Under the pieces are notes generated by a model. That model searched no databases, was not told where the DNA came from, and saw nothing but the letters and a program-made list of their open reading frames with translations. Shown here in pieces: positions 51,299 through 60,842 of a stretch of DNA of 64,000 nucleotides. Source of the DNA: Alphaproteobacteria bacterium (GTDB lineage: Bacteria; Pseudomonadota; Alphaproteobacteria; Bin65); the NCBI GenBank assembly GCA_022819985.1, contig JAJEGH010000046.1, forward strand, positions 45,993 to 109,992, read 5' to 3'. The position numbers were made by a program, and so were the translations under genes. The first letter of the stretch is position 1. Every line of letters begins with the position of its first letter.

Positions 51299-54200
51299 AT
51301 GACCAACATCGCCGCCATCTCCCAACGGATCTGGGACATGAAGTACCGGCTCAAGGGGCCGGACGGCGCGCCGGTCGACCGGACGATTGACGACACCTGG
51401 CGGCGGGTGGCGAAGGCGCTGGCGGCGGTCGAGCGCGAACCGGCAGCCTGGGAGGCCCGGTTCTTCGACGCCATGCGCGATTTCCGCTTCATGCCGGCCG
51501 GCCGGATTCTCGCCGGCGCCGGCGCGGCGCGCAACGTCACCCTGTTCAACTGCTTCGTCATGGGCGAGATCCCGGACGACATGGCCGGCATCTTCCGCCA
51601 TCTCCAGGAGGCGGCGCTGACCATGCAGCAGGGCGGCGGCATCGGCTACGATTTCTCGACGCTTCGCCCGCGCGGCGCGCCGGTCCGCGGCGTTGGGGCC
51701 GACGCCTCCGGGCCGCTCTCCTTCATGGATGTCTGGGATTCGATGTGCCGGACGATCATGAGCGCCGGCCACCGCCGCGGCGCCATGATGGCGACCATGC
51801 GCTGCGACCATCCGGATATCGAGGCCTTCATCGAGGCCAAGCGCGAACCCGGCCGGCTGCGCATGTTCAATCTCTCGGTGCTGGTGACCGACGCCTTCAT
51901 GGAGGCCGTCAAGCGGGACGACCCGTGGGACCTCGTCTTCGGCGGCACGGTCTACCGCACCGTCCAGGCACGCGCGCTGTGGGACGCCGTCATGCGTTCG
52001 ACCTACGCCTGGGCCGAGCCGGGCGTCATCTTCATCGACCGGATCAACCGGCAGAACCCGCTCAGCTATGCCGAGACGATCCACGCGACCAACCCCTGTG
52101 TCACTGCCGATACCTGGGTGCACACCCGCGATGGGCCGCGGCAGGTGCGCGATCTGGTCGGCCGCCGGTTCAGGGCGCGGGTCGACGGGCGGGATGTCGA
52201 GACCGGTCCGTCCGGTTTCTTCCCGACGGGTTGCAAACCGGTGCTCGCGGTGCGGACGCGGGAGGGTCATTGCCTGCGCCTGACCGTCGATCATCGGGTG
52301 CTGACTGCCGGCTCCCGCACCCGGTACCGGATCGGCAAGGAATGGAAGCCGGCCGGCGATCTGGCGACGGGCGACATGATCGTCCTGCACGACCATCGCG
52401 CCGCGCCGGCCTGGCCCGGCCCGTATTCGCAGGAGCAGGGCTATCTGATCGGCCTGCTGGTCGGCGACGGCACGCTGAAGGCCGACAAGGCCGTTTTGAG
52501 CGTCTGGAAGCGCCGCGCGGCCGGCAACGGGGACGCGGCGCCCACATCGAGGACGGGGGACGGCGCAGACGGCGTGATGGCGGCGGCGCTGGCCGCGGCG
52601 AAGACGCTGCCGCATCGCGCCGACTTCGCAGGCTGGAGTCCGGTCCCGGGCCGCGGCGAGCACCGCCTGTCGCTCGCCGCCGTCAAGGCGCTGGCGCTCG
52701 ATCTCGGCATGGCGCCGGGGAGCAAGGTCCTGACGCCGAAGATCGAAGCCGCATCCTCCGGCTTCGCGACCGGCTTCCTGCGCGGCTTCTTCGACGCCGA
52801 TGCCAGCGTGCAGGGCGCGCAGGAAAAGGGTGTCAGCATCCGCTTGGCGCAGAGCGACCCGGAGCGGCTGCGAGTCGTCCAGCGCATGCTGGCCCGGCTC
52901 GGTATCATGGCAACGATCTACACAGATCGCAGGCCGGAGCAAATGCGCTCCATGCCGGACGGTCGCGGCGGCCGGAAGATGTACCGCACCGGCGCGCAGC
53001 ATGAGCTCGTCATCGCCAACGAGAATGTCGGCCGCTATGCGGAGACGATCGGGTTTGCCGACACGGAGAAGCGGGCCAAGCTCGAATTTGCCCTCGGGAA
53101 TTACAGGCGCCGGCCCAATCGGGAGCGGTTCCTGGCGGTGGTCGATACGGTCGAGCCGGATGGCGAGGAAGAGGTCTTCGACGTCCGGGTGCCCGGCGTC
53201 AACGCCTTCGACGCCAACGGCCTCTATGTCCATAACTGCGGCGAGCAGCCCCTGCCGCCCTACGGCGCCTGCCTGCTCGGCTCGATCAACTTGGCGCGGC
53301 TGGTCGAGCGGCCGTTCGACCCCGATGCGGCGCTCGACCTCGAGGAGTTGCGCGCGCTCACCGCCGTCGCCGTGCGCATGATGGACAATGTCACCGACAT
53401 CTCGAACTTCCCGCTGGAGGCGCAGCGGGAGGAGGCGCTGGCGAAGCGGCGCATCGGGCTGGGGGTGACGGGGCTCGCCGACGCGCTCATCATGTGCCGG
53501 GCGCGCTACGGCGGCGCAGAAGCGGTGCGGCTGGCGGAGCAATGGCTGGCCGCGATCCGGAAGGCGGCCTGGCTGGCGTCGGCCGGTCTCGCCGCCGAGA
53601 AGGGACCGTTCCCGCTGTTCGACGCGGAGAAATATCTCGCCACGCCGGCGCTGGCCGAGGCGGATGAAGAGGTGCGCGGCGCGATCCGCGCCAAGGGCCT
53701 GCGCAACGCTCTGCTGACCTCGATCGCGCCGACCGGCACGATCTCGCTGCTGGCCGACAACGTGTCCTCCGGCATCGAGCCGGTCTTCACCTGGTCCTAC
53801 ACCCGCAACGTCCTGATGCCGGACGGCGCCCGGCGCGAGGAGGAGGTCGCCGATTATGCCTGGCGGCTCTACCGCCGGCTCAAGGGCGCCGACGCGCCGC
53901 TGCCGGACTGGTTCGTCGACGCCGGCGACTTGAGCCCGCGCGACCATGTCGTCATGCAGGCGGCGGTCCAGAAATATGTCGACAGCTCGATCTCCAAGAC
54001 GATCAACTGCCCGGAGGACATCGGCTTCGAGTCCTTCCGGGATGTCTACGCGCTGGCCTTCGAGATGGGCTGCAAGGGTTGCACGACCTACCGGCCGAAC
54101 GACGTGACCGGGGCGGTGCTGACCGCCGGGAAAGGCGCGAAACCGGCCGACGCGGCGCAGCAGGAGCTGCCGCTCGCGCCGCCGCAGAAACCGGCTGCGG

Positions 54201-54838
54201 CAAAGCCGAGGGACGATCTGGACGCCGGCGTCGTCTACATGACGAAGCCGCTCGACCGGCCGGAAGCGCTGCCCGGCCAGACCTACAAAATCCGCTGGCC
54301 CGAGAGCGACCACGCCATCTACATCACGCTCAACGACGTCGTGCAGGACGGCCGGCGCCGGCCCTTCGAGATTTTCATCAACTCGAAGAATACCGAGCAT
54401 TACGCCTGGACGGTCGGCCTGACCCGCATGATCAGCGCCGTGTTCCGGCGCGGCGGGGACGTGTCCTTCGTGGTCGAGGAGTTGAAGGCGGTGTTCGACC
54501 CGCGCGGCGGCCAGTGGGTCGGCCGCCGCTATGTGCCGAGCCTGCTCGCCGCCATCGGCGACGTGATCGAGCAGCACATGATCGATATCGGCTTCCTGCC
54601 CGACCCGCAGGAGGCCAGGGAAGGCCGGCGGGAGCTGAAGGTCGTCGGCGGCACGGACGCCGTTGCATCCGGTAGCGCGGTTGCCGGCGGTCAGGCGGTC
54701 GCCGCAACGGCCGGCGGGCCGGGGCCGGGGAGCGCTGGCCCGGCCATGCGCGGCTGCCCGAAATGCGGCCAGCGCGCCCTGATCCGCCAGGAAGGCTGCG
54801 ATATCTGCACCAGCTGCACCTACAGCAAGTGCGGGTGA
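51299..54838 (+). CDS. nrdJ: Adenosylcobalamin-dependent ribonucleotide reductase (class II) with intein
   Basis: The 1179-residue precursor contains a 380-residue intein; after splicing the enzyme has about 799 residues, like class II NrdJ. It reduces ribonucleotides using AdoCbl to make a thiyl radical. Extein landmarks: FMPAGRILAGAGAARNVTLF and NCFV (redox Cys), HATNP, then after the intein CGEQPLPPYGACLLGSINL (radical Cys with Asn/Glu neighbours), APTGTISLLADNVSSGIEP, and a C-terminal TSCPD-type domain with CPKCGQ and a Cys-rich end. I start at 51299 (AGGAGA ribosome site, promoter just upstream). Another in-frame ATG lies at 51257. It is followed 44 bases later by an R-M pair. Confidence 0.95.
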   Translation: MTNIAAISQRIWDMKYRLKGPDGAPVDRTIDDTWRRVAKALAAVEREPAAWEARFFDAMRDFRFMPAGRILAGAGAARNVTLFNCFVMGEIPDDMAGIFRHLQEAALTMQQGGGIGYDFSTLRPRGAPVRGVGADASGPLSFMDVWDSMCRTIMSAGHRRGAMMATMRCDHPDIEAFIEAKREPGRLRMFNLSVLVTDAFMEAVKRDDPWDLVFGGTVYRTVQARALWDAVMRSTYAWAEPGVIFIDRINRQNPLSYAETIHATNPCVTADTWVHTRDGPRQVRDLVGRRFRARVDGRDVETGPSGFFPTGCKPVLAVRTREGHCLRLTVDHRVLTAGSRTRYRIGKEWKPAGDLATGDMIVLHDHRAAPAWPGPYSQEQGYLIGLLVGDGTLKADKAVLSVWKRRAAGNGDAAPTSRTGDGADGVMAAALAAAKTLPHRADFAGWSPVPGRGEHRLSLAAVKALALDLGMAPGSKVLTPKIEAASSGFATGFLRGFFDADASVQGAQEKGVSIRLAQSDPERLRVVQRMLARLGIMATIYTDRRPEQMRSMPDGRGGRKMYRTGAQHELVIANENVGRYAETIGFADTEKRAKLEFALGNYRRRPNRERFLAVVDTVEPDGEEEVFDVRVPGVNAFDANGLYVHNCGEQPLPPYGACLLGSINLARLVERPFDPDAALDLEELRALTAVAVRMMDNVTDISNFPLEAQREEALAKRRIGLGVTGLADALIMCRARYGGAEAVRLAEQWLAAIRKAAWLASAGLAAEKGPFPLFDAEKYLATPALAEADEEVRGAIRAKGLRNALLTSIAPTGTISLLADNVSSGIEPVFTWSYTRNVLMPDGARREEEVADYAWRLYRRLKGADAPLPDWFVDAGDLSPRDHVVMQAAVQKYVDSSISKTINCPEDIGFESFRDVYALAFEMGCKGCTTYRPNDVTGAVLTAGKGAKPADAAQQELPLAPPQKPAAAKPRDDLDAGVVYMTKPLDRPEALPGQTYKIRWPESDHAIYITLNDVVQDGRRRPFEIFINSKNTEHYAWTVGLTRMISAVFRRGGDVSFVVEELKAVFDPRGGQWVGRRYVPSLLAAIGDVIEQHMIDIGFLPDPQEAREGRRELKVVGGTDAVASGSAVAGGQAVAATAGGPGPGSAGPAMRGCPKCGQRALIRQEGCDICTSCTYSKCG
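52097..53236 (+). other. Intein with LAGLIDADG homing endonuclease, inside nrdJ
   Basis: The 380-residue intein (precursor residues about 267-646) starts with Cys1 (CVTADTWVHTRDG, block A), has the TVDH motif of block B (about 70 residues in), two LAGLIDADG motifs (GYLIGLLVGDG and GFLRGFFDADASV) and ends VFDVRVPGVNAFDANGLYVHN with the terminal His-Asn; the +1 residue is the Cys of CGEQP. All splicing residues are present, so splicing is expected, and both DOD motifs keep an acidic residue, so the endonuclease may be active. The insertion site is between NP and the radical cysteine of the reductase. Confidence 0.93.
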
Positions 54839-54882
54839 GGGGGCGAAGCGAACCAACCTTCGATTCTGGCTGGAGAGGCGGC

Positions 54883-56691
54883 GTGGCGACGGGAATACCA
54901 AACACGTTGGAAGTCCGAAACACGGCGCCGCGAGAGTCGGCGCTGGAGGGGATTGAAGAGGGGTATTCGCGCGCCCGCGCATTGGCGTCGTCGGTCGAGC
55001 AGCAACATCGGATGGGCTTTGCGCGACGAGTGGTCTTCGGCGCGGTCTCCGAATATTGGCGACAGTTGCAGAAGGCGTCGGGTCGTATTCTGCCGCTGCG
55101 CAGACCGCCCTTGGATATCGACATTTCTTCGGCGCCGGAGGAAGCCGGGGAGCTGGCCGAGAACATCGGAGACGCTGCTGCGAAGCTGGATGTAATGGAT
55201 GCCGGTTACGCGATCGGGGTGCTGTACACCGCGACGATGCCGAGCGGCTTTCGAACTCAAAACGGCGCCTATTATACGCCGCCGGCGCTCTGCGAAATCC
55301 TGTTGGACATGGCGGCGGAAGCAGGGGTCGATTGGCGAACGGCGCGGATTCTCGACCCGGCGTGCGGCGGAGGCGCCTTCCTGTCGCCGGTGGCCCGGCG
55401 CATGGCGAGGAGTTTGAAAAACTGCGAGCCCAGGATTGCGTTGAAGAGCATCGAGGGTCGGTTGTCGGGATTCGAACTGGATCCGTTCGCTGCCTGGCTA
55501 TCGCAGGTGTTCCTCGAAGCGACGCTTGCCGATCTGTGCCATGAGGCAGGCGCGCGCCCGGATTGGGCGGTGCGCGTTTGCGACAGCCTCGAACAGAATG
55601 TTGGGAGCGAAGGATTCGATCTCGTCGTCGGCAATCCGCCTTACGGGCGTATCGGACTCTCGCCGGAATTGCGCGATAAATTCCGGCGCAGCCTGTTCGG
55701 CCATGCGAACCTGTACGGTGTGTTTACCGACCTGGCGCTTCGCTTCGCGCGGCCGGGCGGAGTCGTCGCCTATGTCACCCCCACGAGTTTCCTGGCCGGG
55801 GAGTACTTCAAGGCACTCCGCGGTTTGTTGGGCCGGGAAGCGCCGCCGGTGAGCATCGGCTTTGTCGCGGAGCGCAAGGGCGTCTTCGCGGATGCGCAGC
55901 AGGAAACGCTGCTCGCGACATACAAGCGGGGTGCGACTTCGCGTACCGGGAAAGTCCATTTCGTTTCGCCGGGGCGGGACGGCTCTGTCGCGACAAGGGC
56001 TGCAGGTCCGTTCAACCTGCCCGAAGACCCGGGTCGGCCCTGGCTGATGCCGAGAACGGAAGCGCAGAGCGCGTTGCTGAGTCGGGTCGATGAAATGCCC
56101 TGTCGGCTTGCCGACTACGGCTACACCGTCAGCACGGGACCGCTGGTATGGAACCGCCACAAGGCGAGCTTGCGGGACGGGCCCGGCACAGGACGCTATC
56201 CGCTGATCTGGGCGGAATCCGTGCGGCCGGACGGAGTGTTTTCGTTCCGGGCGGAGAGACGAAACCACAAACCGTATTTCGAGCCGAAAGCCAAGGAAAG
56301 GTGGGTGGTGACGGAATTTCCGTGCGTGCTGCTGCAAAGAACGACGGCCAAGGAGCAATGCCGGCGGCTCATAGCAGCGGAACTGCCAGCTTCCTTCATT
56401 GCGGAGCACGGTGCGGTTGTGATCGAGAATCACCTGAACACGATTAAACCGCTCAATGGCGCCCCGAAGGTGGCGCCGGCGGCATTGGCCGTCCTGTTGA
56501 ACAGCGATGTCGTCGATCAGGTTTTCCGGTGCATCAATGGAAGCGTGGCCGTTTCGGCCTACGAGCTGGAAGCCCTGCCTCTTCCGCTACTGGAGGATGT
56601 GAAGGAGATCGAGCGGCTGGTGAGCGAGCGGGCGAGCCGCGCGACGCTGGAGCGCGCGGTAGAACGCCTGTACAGCCATGGGACCGGCTGA
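54883..56691 (+). CDS. DNA adenine methyltransferase of a BsuBI/PstI-type R-M system
   Basis: The 602-residue N6-adenine methyltransferase has motif I (SAM binding) ILDPACGGGAFL at about 155-166 and the catalytic motif IV VVGNPPYGRI at about 248-257. The C-terminal half is a target-recognition region. It starts at GTG 54883 after a GGAGAGG ribosome site, 44 bases beyond nrdJ. Its TGA overlaps the endonuclease ATG by one base (TGATG). With a BsuBI/PstI-type endonuclease as partner, methylation of CTGCAG is likely but not shown. Confidence 0.9.
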   Translation: MATGIPNTLEVRNTAPRESALEGIEEGYSRARALASSVEQQHRMGFARRVVFGAVSEYWRQLQKASGRILPLRRPPLDIDISSAPEEAGELAENIGDAAAKLDVMDAGYAIGVLYTATMPSGFRTQNGAYYTPPALCEILLDMAAEAGVDWRTARILDPACGGGAFLSPVARRMARSLKNCEPRIALKSIEGRLSGFELDPFAAWLSQVFLEATLADLCHEAGARPDWAVRVCDSLEQNVGSEGFDLVVGNPPYGRIGLSPELRDKFRRSLFGHANLYGVFTDLALRFARPGGVVAYVTPTSFLAGEYFKALRGLLGREAPPVSIGFVAERKGVFADAQQETLLATYKRGATSRTGKVHFVSPGRDGSVATRAAGPFNLPEDPGRPWLMPRTEAQSALLSRVDEMPCRLADYGYTVSTGPLVWNRHKASLRDGPGTGRYPLIWAESVRPDGVFSFRAERRNHKPYFEPKAKERWVVTEFPCVLLQRTTAKEQCRRLIAAELPASFIAEHGAVVIENHLNTIKPLNGAPKVAPAALAVLLNSDVVDQVFRCINGSVAVSAYELEALPLPLLEDVKEIERLVSERASRATLERAVERLYSHGTG

Positions 56692-57776
56692 TGCCATTGC
56701 CGCCGCTACTGCCGGTCGCCGATATCCACCAACGCCTGCAGACGATCTTTCCCGAGGGAACGGCAAACCGAAACTATGTGACCCGGGAAATCGCGGCCAA
56801 GACGATATTTGTCATGCTGTATATCGGAGCGGTGGATGGCGAGGATTGCTGGCTGCGCCCCGATCAGGTGACGCGAATGTCCGATGCCCAGGCGGCCTTG
56901 GCAGACGACCGCGAACGCACGAGGTGGTTAGCGGCGTCGATGCGCGCGGCAGCAGGCGATATCGATGGAAGGTGGTACGCCGCGAACACGCGCGAGCCGA
57001 TCCGTGACGAAACCCTGCGCGAAGGGCTGGTGCGAATCGGGGCGGTGAAGGAAAGGGAGGGATTGCCGACGACATCGCCGCTTCCGCGCTATGCACTGAC
57101 GCCGGAATTCGCGGCGCTCTTCGGCCCGACTCTGACGGGGGAACGATTACACTCGTCGATCGAGGAATGGCAGGCGATATGCCTGTCCAGCGGTGCTTTG
57201 GCCCGGGTCGCGATCATGCGCCGCGGTGCTGTCGCCCGCGAGGGAAAAGTGCTCGTGACGTTTCCAAGCGGGGAGACACGGCAGATGGAGCCGGGTCCGA
57301 GTTCCGTAATCTCCAAGGCTGTGGTGGAAGAATTTGCGCCGCGGTTCCTGGGACAACCGGGGGTTGTCTGGTTGAGCGAAAGCCGAAATCGGGTGGTGGC
57401 GCGGGACGACCGCCTGGCACAGGACCTCGGCCTGACGATCGAACCGGACAGGAATTTGCCGGACCTGATTCTGGCGGACCTTGGACCTGTCGATCCGATT
57501 CTGGTGTTCGTGGAAGTCGTCGCAACGGCAGGACCCGTCAATGAAGCGCGCCGTGCGGCGCTTCTGGCCATCGCGACAGAAGCGGGTTTCGGCGAAGGCC
57601 AGATAGCGTTCCTGACAGCTTATGCAGATCGGGACGATTCGGCCTTCAAGGCTTCCGCAAGCGAACTGGCATGGCGTTCGTTCGCCTGGTTTATGTCGGA
57701 ACCGGATCATATCATGCTGTTACACATGGGCGCCGATGCAGAGCGGGTGCGTCTGTCGGACCTGATGCAAAAATAG
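56691..57776 (+). CDS. BsuBI/PstI-family type II restriction endonuclease
   Basis: The 361-residue protein belongs to the BsuBI/PstI family: a helical N-terminal domain (about 1-150, with EIAAKTIFVMLYIGAVDGED) and a C-terminal nuclease core with PDLILADLGPVDPILVFVEV and VATAGPVNEARR (about 257-288), a PD-(D/E)xK-type arrangement with Asp and Glu for metal binding. Family members cut CTGCAG. Slightly longer than PstI (~326). Overlap with the methyltransferase stop fits a coupled R-M operon. No control (C) gene or vsr-like gene is seen. Confidence 0.9.
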   Translation: MPLPPLLPVADIHQRLQTIFPEGTANRNYVTREIAAKTIFVMLYIGAVDGEDCWLRPDQVTRMSDAQAALADDRERTRWLAASMRAAAGDIDGRWYAANTREPIRDETLREGLVRIGAVKEREGLPTTSPLPRYALTPEFAALFGPTLTGERLHSSIEEWQAICLSSGALARVAIMRRGAVAREGKVLVTFPSGETRQMEPGPSSVISKAVVEEFAPRFLGQPGVVWLSESRNRVVARDDRLAQDLGLTIEPDRNLPDLILADLGPVDPILVFVEVVATAGPVNEARRAALLAIATEAGFGEGQIAFLTAYADRDDSAFKASASELAWRSFAWFMSEPDHIMLLHMGADAERVRLSDLMQK

Positions 57777-57862
57777 CGGCGATGTCGAGAGCGCGGCCGG
57801 TTCGTGTCGCGACGGGATGCTGCGCGAGGGGGCGGTGCGAAGCGGCGCGGCGAGAAATTCCC

Positions 57863-58837
57863 CTAGTTCCCGCCCCAGCGCGAAACGGTCTTGCCGCCCC
57901 GATACTTGGTGAGCGCCACGAAGTTCACCTTGCGCTTGCAGCGTTGCTTTTCCGCCCGGCTGCATTGTGCGGCATAGATGTCGTGCCGCTCGATGCGGAT
58001 GCGGCCGCTCTCGCTCCTGGTCTTGGTCAGCTTGAGCAGGGACTGGGCGCCGGGCGGGCCGACCGGAATGACCATGGTGCCGCCCTCGGCAAGCTGTTTC
58101 AGCAGCGGCGGCGGAATATGGTCGATCCCGGCGGTCACGATGATCTTGGCAAAGGGCGCATGCTCCGGCCATCCGAAGTAGCCGTCGGCGGTCTTGCGCC
58201 GGATGCTGCCGTATTCGGGATATTTGGCCTCGGTCAGCTTCGTGTAGATCCTGTCGGTCGCTTCCGAGAGCGACGGGATGATCTCCACGGAATAGACATG
58301 CGGCGTGAGGTAGCTCAGCAACGCCGCCTGATAGCCCGAGCCGGTGCCGATCTCGAGCACTTTGTCCGCCGGCCTGACATCCAGTTCCGAGGTCATGCGG
58401 CCGACGATGTGCGGGCCGGATATCGTCACGCCGCAGCCGATGTCGAGGAAGGAATGGGCATAGCTCCGGCCGGCGTCCCCGGCGCGGGAAAACTCCTCGC
58501 GCGGCGTCGCCAGGAAAGCGCGCTTTTCCTTGTCCCGCCACAGGTCGAAATTCTCGATCATCGCCAGGTAGCGTTCCCACTTCGCGCTCAGGAAGGCCGG
58601 CTTGTCGCCCCGTGCCTTCTGCATGAAGGCGGCGAAGGCGGTGTAGTCGTCGAGCGGCGGGCTGAGGCTGGCGTCGGAAACGCCTTCGGTCCCGGTCGCC
58701 GGTTTGCCGGTAACGAGAATCGTGTCGGACACCCGGGCGCAGGCGAGGGCTTCCGCCGTCGTGCCGGCCGCAAGGATCCCGACAATCAGGAAAGGGGCGG
58801 CCACCGCCGCCCGGATTTGCGGATGCACAAATCCCAT
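57863..58837 (-). CDS. Exported protein-L-isoaspartate O-methyltransferase homologue
   Basis: The 324-residue protein has an N-terminal signal-like hydrophobic segment (VAAPFLIVGILAAGTTAEA, about 12-30), a ~100-residue extra region, and a PCMT-type SAM domain (DKVLEIGTGSGYQAALLSYL, about 158-177; IIVTAGIDHIPPPLL). Cytoplasmic PCMT repairs isoaspartate; a periplasmic copy would need SAM outside the cytoplasm, so another role is possible. It is convergent with the restriction gene. Confidence 0.82.
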   Translation of the reverse strand: MGFVHPQIRAAVAAPFLIVGILAAGTTAEALACARVSDTILVTGKPATGTEGVSDASLSPPLDDYTAFAAFMQKARGDKPAFLSAKWERYLAMIENFDLWRDKEKRAFLATPREEFSRAGDAGRSYAHSFLDIGCGVTISGPHIVGRMTSELDVRPADKVLEIGTGSGYQAALLSYLTPHVYSVEIIPSLSEATDRIYTKLTEAKYPEYGSIRRKTADGYFGWPEHAPFAKIIVTAGIDHIPPPLLKQLAEGGTMVIPVGPPGAQSLLKLTKTRSESGRIRIERHDIYAAQCSRAEKQRCKRKVNFVALTKYRGGKTVSRWGGN

Positions 58838-59006
58838 GGAACGCCTTTCCTTGCCGGAAATTCGCCGTTGCCGTCACCGACGCCCGAGCGGCCTTATGGG
58901 GAGGGTCAGGATCGGCCGAAAGCCGGCAGAAATATGACGCCTCCCCCCGAACCTGTCCATACGCCCGGACGCGGCGTCGGGCGCGGCTGCGGCGAGAAAT
59001 CCGCCT

Positions 59007-60686
59007 TCACGCCTCCAGCCGGCGATACTTGATCCGGTGCGGCTGTTCGGCCGCCTCGCCCATCCGTTTCCGGCGGTCTTCCTCGTAATCCTGCCAGTTA
59101 CCTTCGTTCCAGACCGCCCGGCTTTCGCCCTCGAACGCCAGGATGTGGGTGCAGATGCGGTCGAGGAACCAGCGGTCGTGGCTGATCACCATGACCGACC
59201 CGGCGAAGGCGAGCAGCGCTTCCTCCAGCGCGCGCATGGTATCGACGTCCAGATCGTTGGTCGGCTCGTCGAGCAGCAGCAGGTTGGCGCCGGATTTCAG
59301 CACCTTGGCGAGATGGACCCGGTTGCGCTCGCCGCCGGAGAGCATGCCGACCTTCTTCTGCTGGTCGCCGCCCTTGAAGTTGAAGTTGGAGACATAGGCG
59401 CGGCTGGGTATCTCCCGCTTTCCGAGCTGCAGCATGTCCAGTCCGCCGGAAATTTCCTGCCATACGGTCTTCGCATCGTCGAGCGAGTCGCGGGACTGGT
59501 CGACATAGCCGAGCTGCACCGTCTCGCCGACCGTCAGCGTGCCGGCATCCGGCCCCTCCTGCCCGGCGATCATGCGGAACAGGGTCGTCTTGCCGGCGCC
59601 GTTGGGGCCGACGATGCCGACGATGCTGCCGGGCGGCATGAGGAAGTTCAGATCGTCGATCAGCAGCCGCTCACCGAACGCCTTGCGCACGCCCTGCGCC
59701 TCGACCACGACGTCGCCCAGGCGCGGCCCCGGCGGCACCCAGATCTGCATTCGCTCCGGCGCCTGTTCGCCGGCTTCGGCGAGCAATGCCTCGTAGGCGC
59801 TGACCCGCGCCTTGCTCTTGGACTGGCGCGCCCGCGGCGCCTGGCGGATCCATTCGAGCTCCCGGCCGAGCGTGCGCTGGCGGGCGGCCTCGGCCTTGCC
59901 CTCCTGTTCCAGCCGCTTCTGTTTCTGGTCGAGCCAGGACGAATAGTTGCCCTGCCAGGGAATGCCCTGTCCGCGGTCGAGTTCGAGGATCCAGCCGGCG
60001 ACATTGTCGAGGAAATAGCGGTCGTGGGTGACCGCAACGACGGTGCCGGGAAATTCCGCCAGAAAGCGCTCCAGCCAGGCGACCGATTCGGCGTCCAGAT
60101 GGTTGGTCGGCTCGTCGAGCAGCAGCATGTCCGGCCCGGAGAGCAGCAGCCGGGCGAGCGCGACGCGCCGCCGCTCGCCGCCGGACAGGGTGGCCACGCC
60201 GTCCTCCGCCGGCGGGCAGCGCAGCGCGTCCATCGCCACCTCGATGCGCCGGTCGAGGTTCCAGGCGTCGGCGGCGTCGATCCGTTCCTGAAGCCCGGCC
60301 TGTTCCTCGATCAGGCCGTTCATCTCGTCGTCGGTCAGCTCTTCGCCGAACCGCATCGAGACTTCGTTGAACCGGTCGAGCAGCGCCTTGAGCGGCGCGA
60401 CGCCGTCCATGACATTCTCGCCGACGGTCCGGCTGTCATCCAGTTCGGGTTCCTGGGCCAGATAGCCGACCTTCACGCCCTCGGCGGCCCAAGCTTCGCC
60501 GGAGATGCTGTCGTCCAGCCCGGCCATGATCCTGAGCAGCGAGGACTTGCCGGCGCCGTTCAGGCCGAGCACGCCGATCTTGGCGCCGGGGAAGAAGGAT
60601 AGCCAGATATCCTTCAATACCTGCCTGCCGCCGGGCCAGGTCTTCGACAGGCCCTTCATGACATAGATGTATTTCCTGGGGTCCAC
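59007..60686 (-). CDS. ettA: Energy-dependent translational throttle protein EttA
   Basis: The 559-residue ABC-F protein has two ABC domains: Walker [15 protein letters not shown] (about 39-52), signature [14 protein letters not shown], Walker [15 protein letters not shown], then Walker [15 protein letters not shown] and signature [13 protein letters not shown]. Two ABC domains with no membrane segment are typical of EttA, which binds the ribosomal E site and gates the first peptide bond in response to ATP. The probable start is the GTG at 60686 (60684-60686), just beyond a 3 x 13-bp repeat. No Shine-Dalgarno sequence is visible there. Confidence 0.93.
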   Translation of the reverse strand: MDPRKYIYVMKGLSKTWPGGRQVLKDIWLSFFPGAKIGVLGLNGAGKSSLLRIMAGLDDSISGEAWAAEGVKVGYLAQEPELDDSRTVGENVMDGVAPLKALLDRFNEVSMRFGEELTDDEMNGLIEEQAGLQERIDAADAWNLDRRIEVAMDALRCPPAEDGVATLSGGERRRVALARLLLSGPDMLLLDEPTNHLDAESVAWLERFLAEFPGTVVAVTHDRYFLDNVAGWILELDRGQGIPWQGNYSSWLDQKQKRLEQEGKAEAARQRTLGRELEWIRQAPRARQSKSKARVSAYEALLAEAGEQAPERMQIWVPPGPRLGDVVVEAQGVRKAFGERLLIDDLNFLMPPGSIVGIVGPNGAGKTTLFRMIAGQEGPDAGTLTVGETVQLGYVDQSRDSLDDAKTVWQEISGGLDMLQLGKREIPSRAYVSNFNFKGGDQQKKVGMLSGGERNRVHLAKVLKSGANLLLLDEPTNDLDVDTMRALEEALLAFAGSVMVISHDRWFLDRICTHILAFEGESRAVWNEGNWQDYEEDRRKRMGEAAEQPHRIKYRRLEA

Positions 60687-60718
60687 GGTCCGGGTCCACG
60701 GTTCGGGTTCACGATTCG
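60680..60718. repeat. 3 x 13-bp tandem repeat at the ettA start
   Basis: GGTCCACGGTCCG, GGTCCACGGTTCG and GGTTCACGATTCG (60680-60692, 60693-60705, 60706-60718) overlap the GTG start codon of ettA and the leader where its ribosome site should be. Confidence 0.9.
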
Positions 60719-60842
60719 GGGGGGCGCGGGCCGCCGCCGCCGGCGGGTTGCGGCGCGAGATAGACCCGAACCGGGGCGCAAGGCAGGCGCGGCAATGTCG
60801 CGCCGCCGCGCAGCTTCGCCCGGTCCGGGAAACTGTCGCGGC

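Noticed and set aside
51077..54982. 1301-codon open frame antisense to nrdJ
   Set aside because: Composition artefact of GC-rich third codon positions; no domain is recognisable and it spans the intein and the reductase alike.
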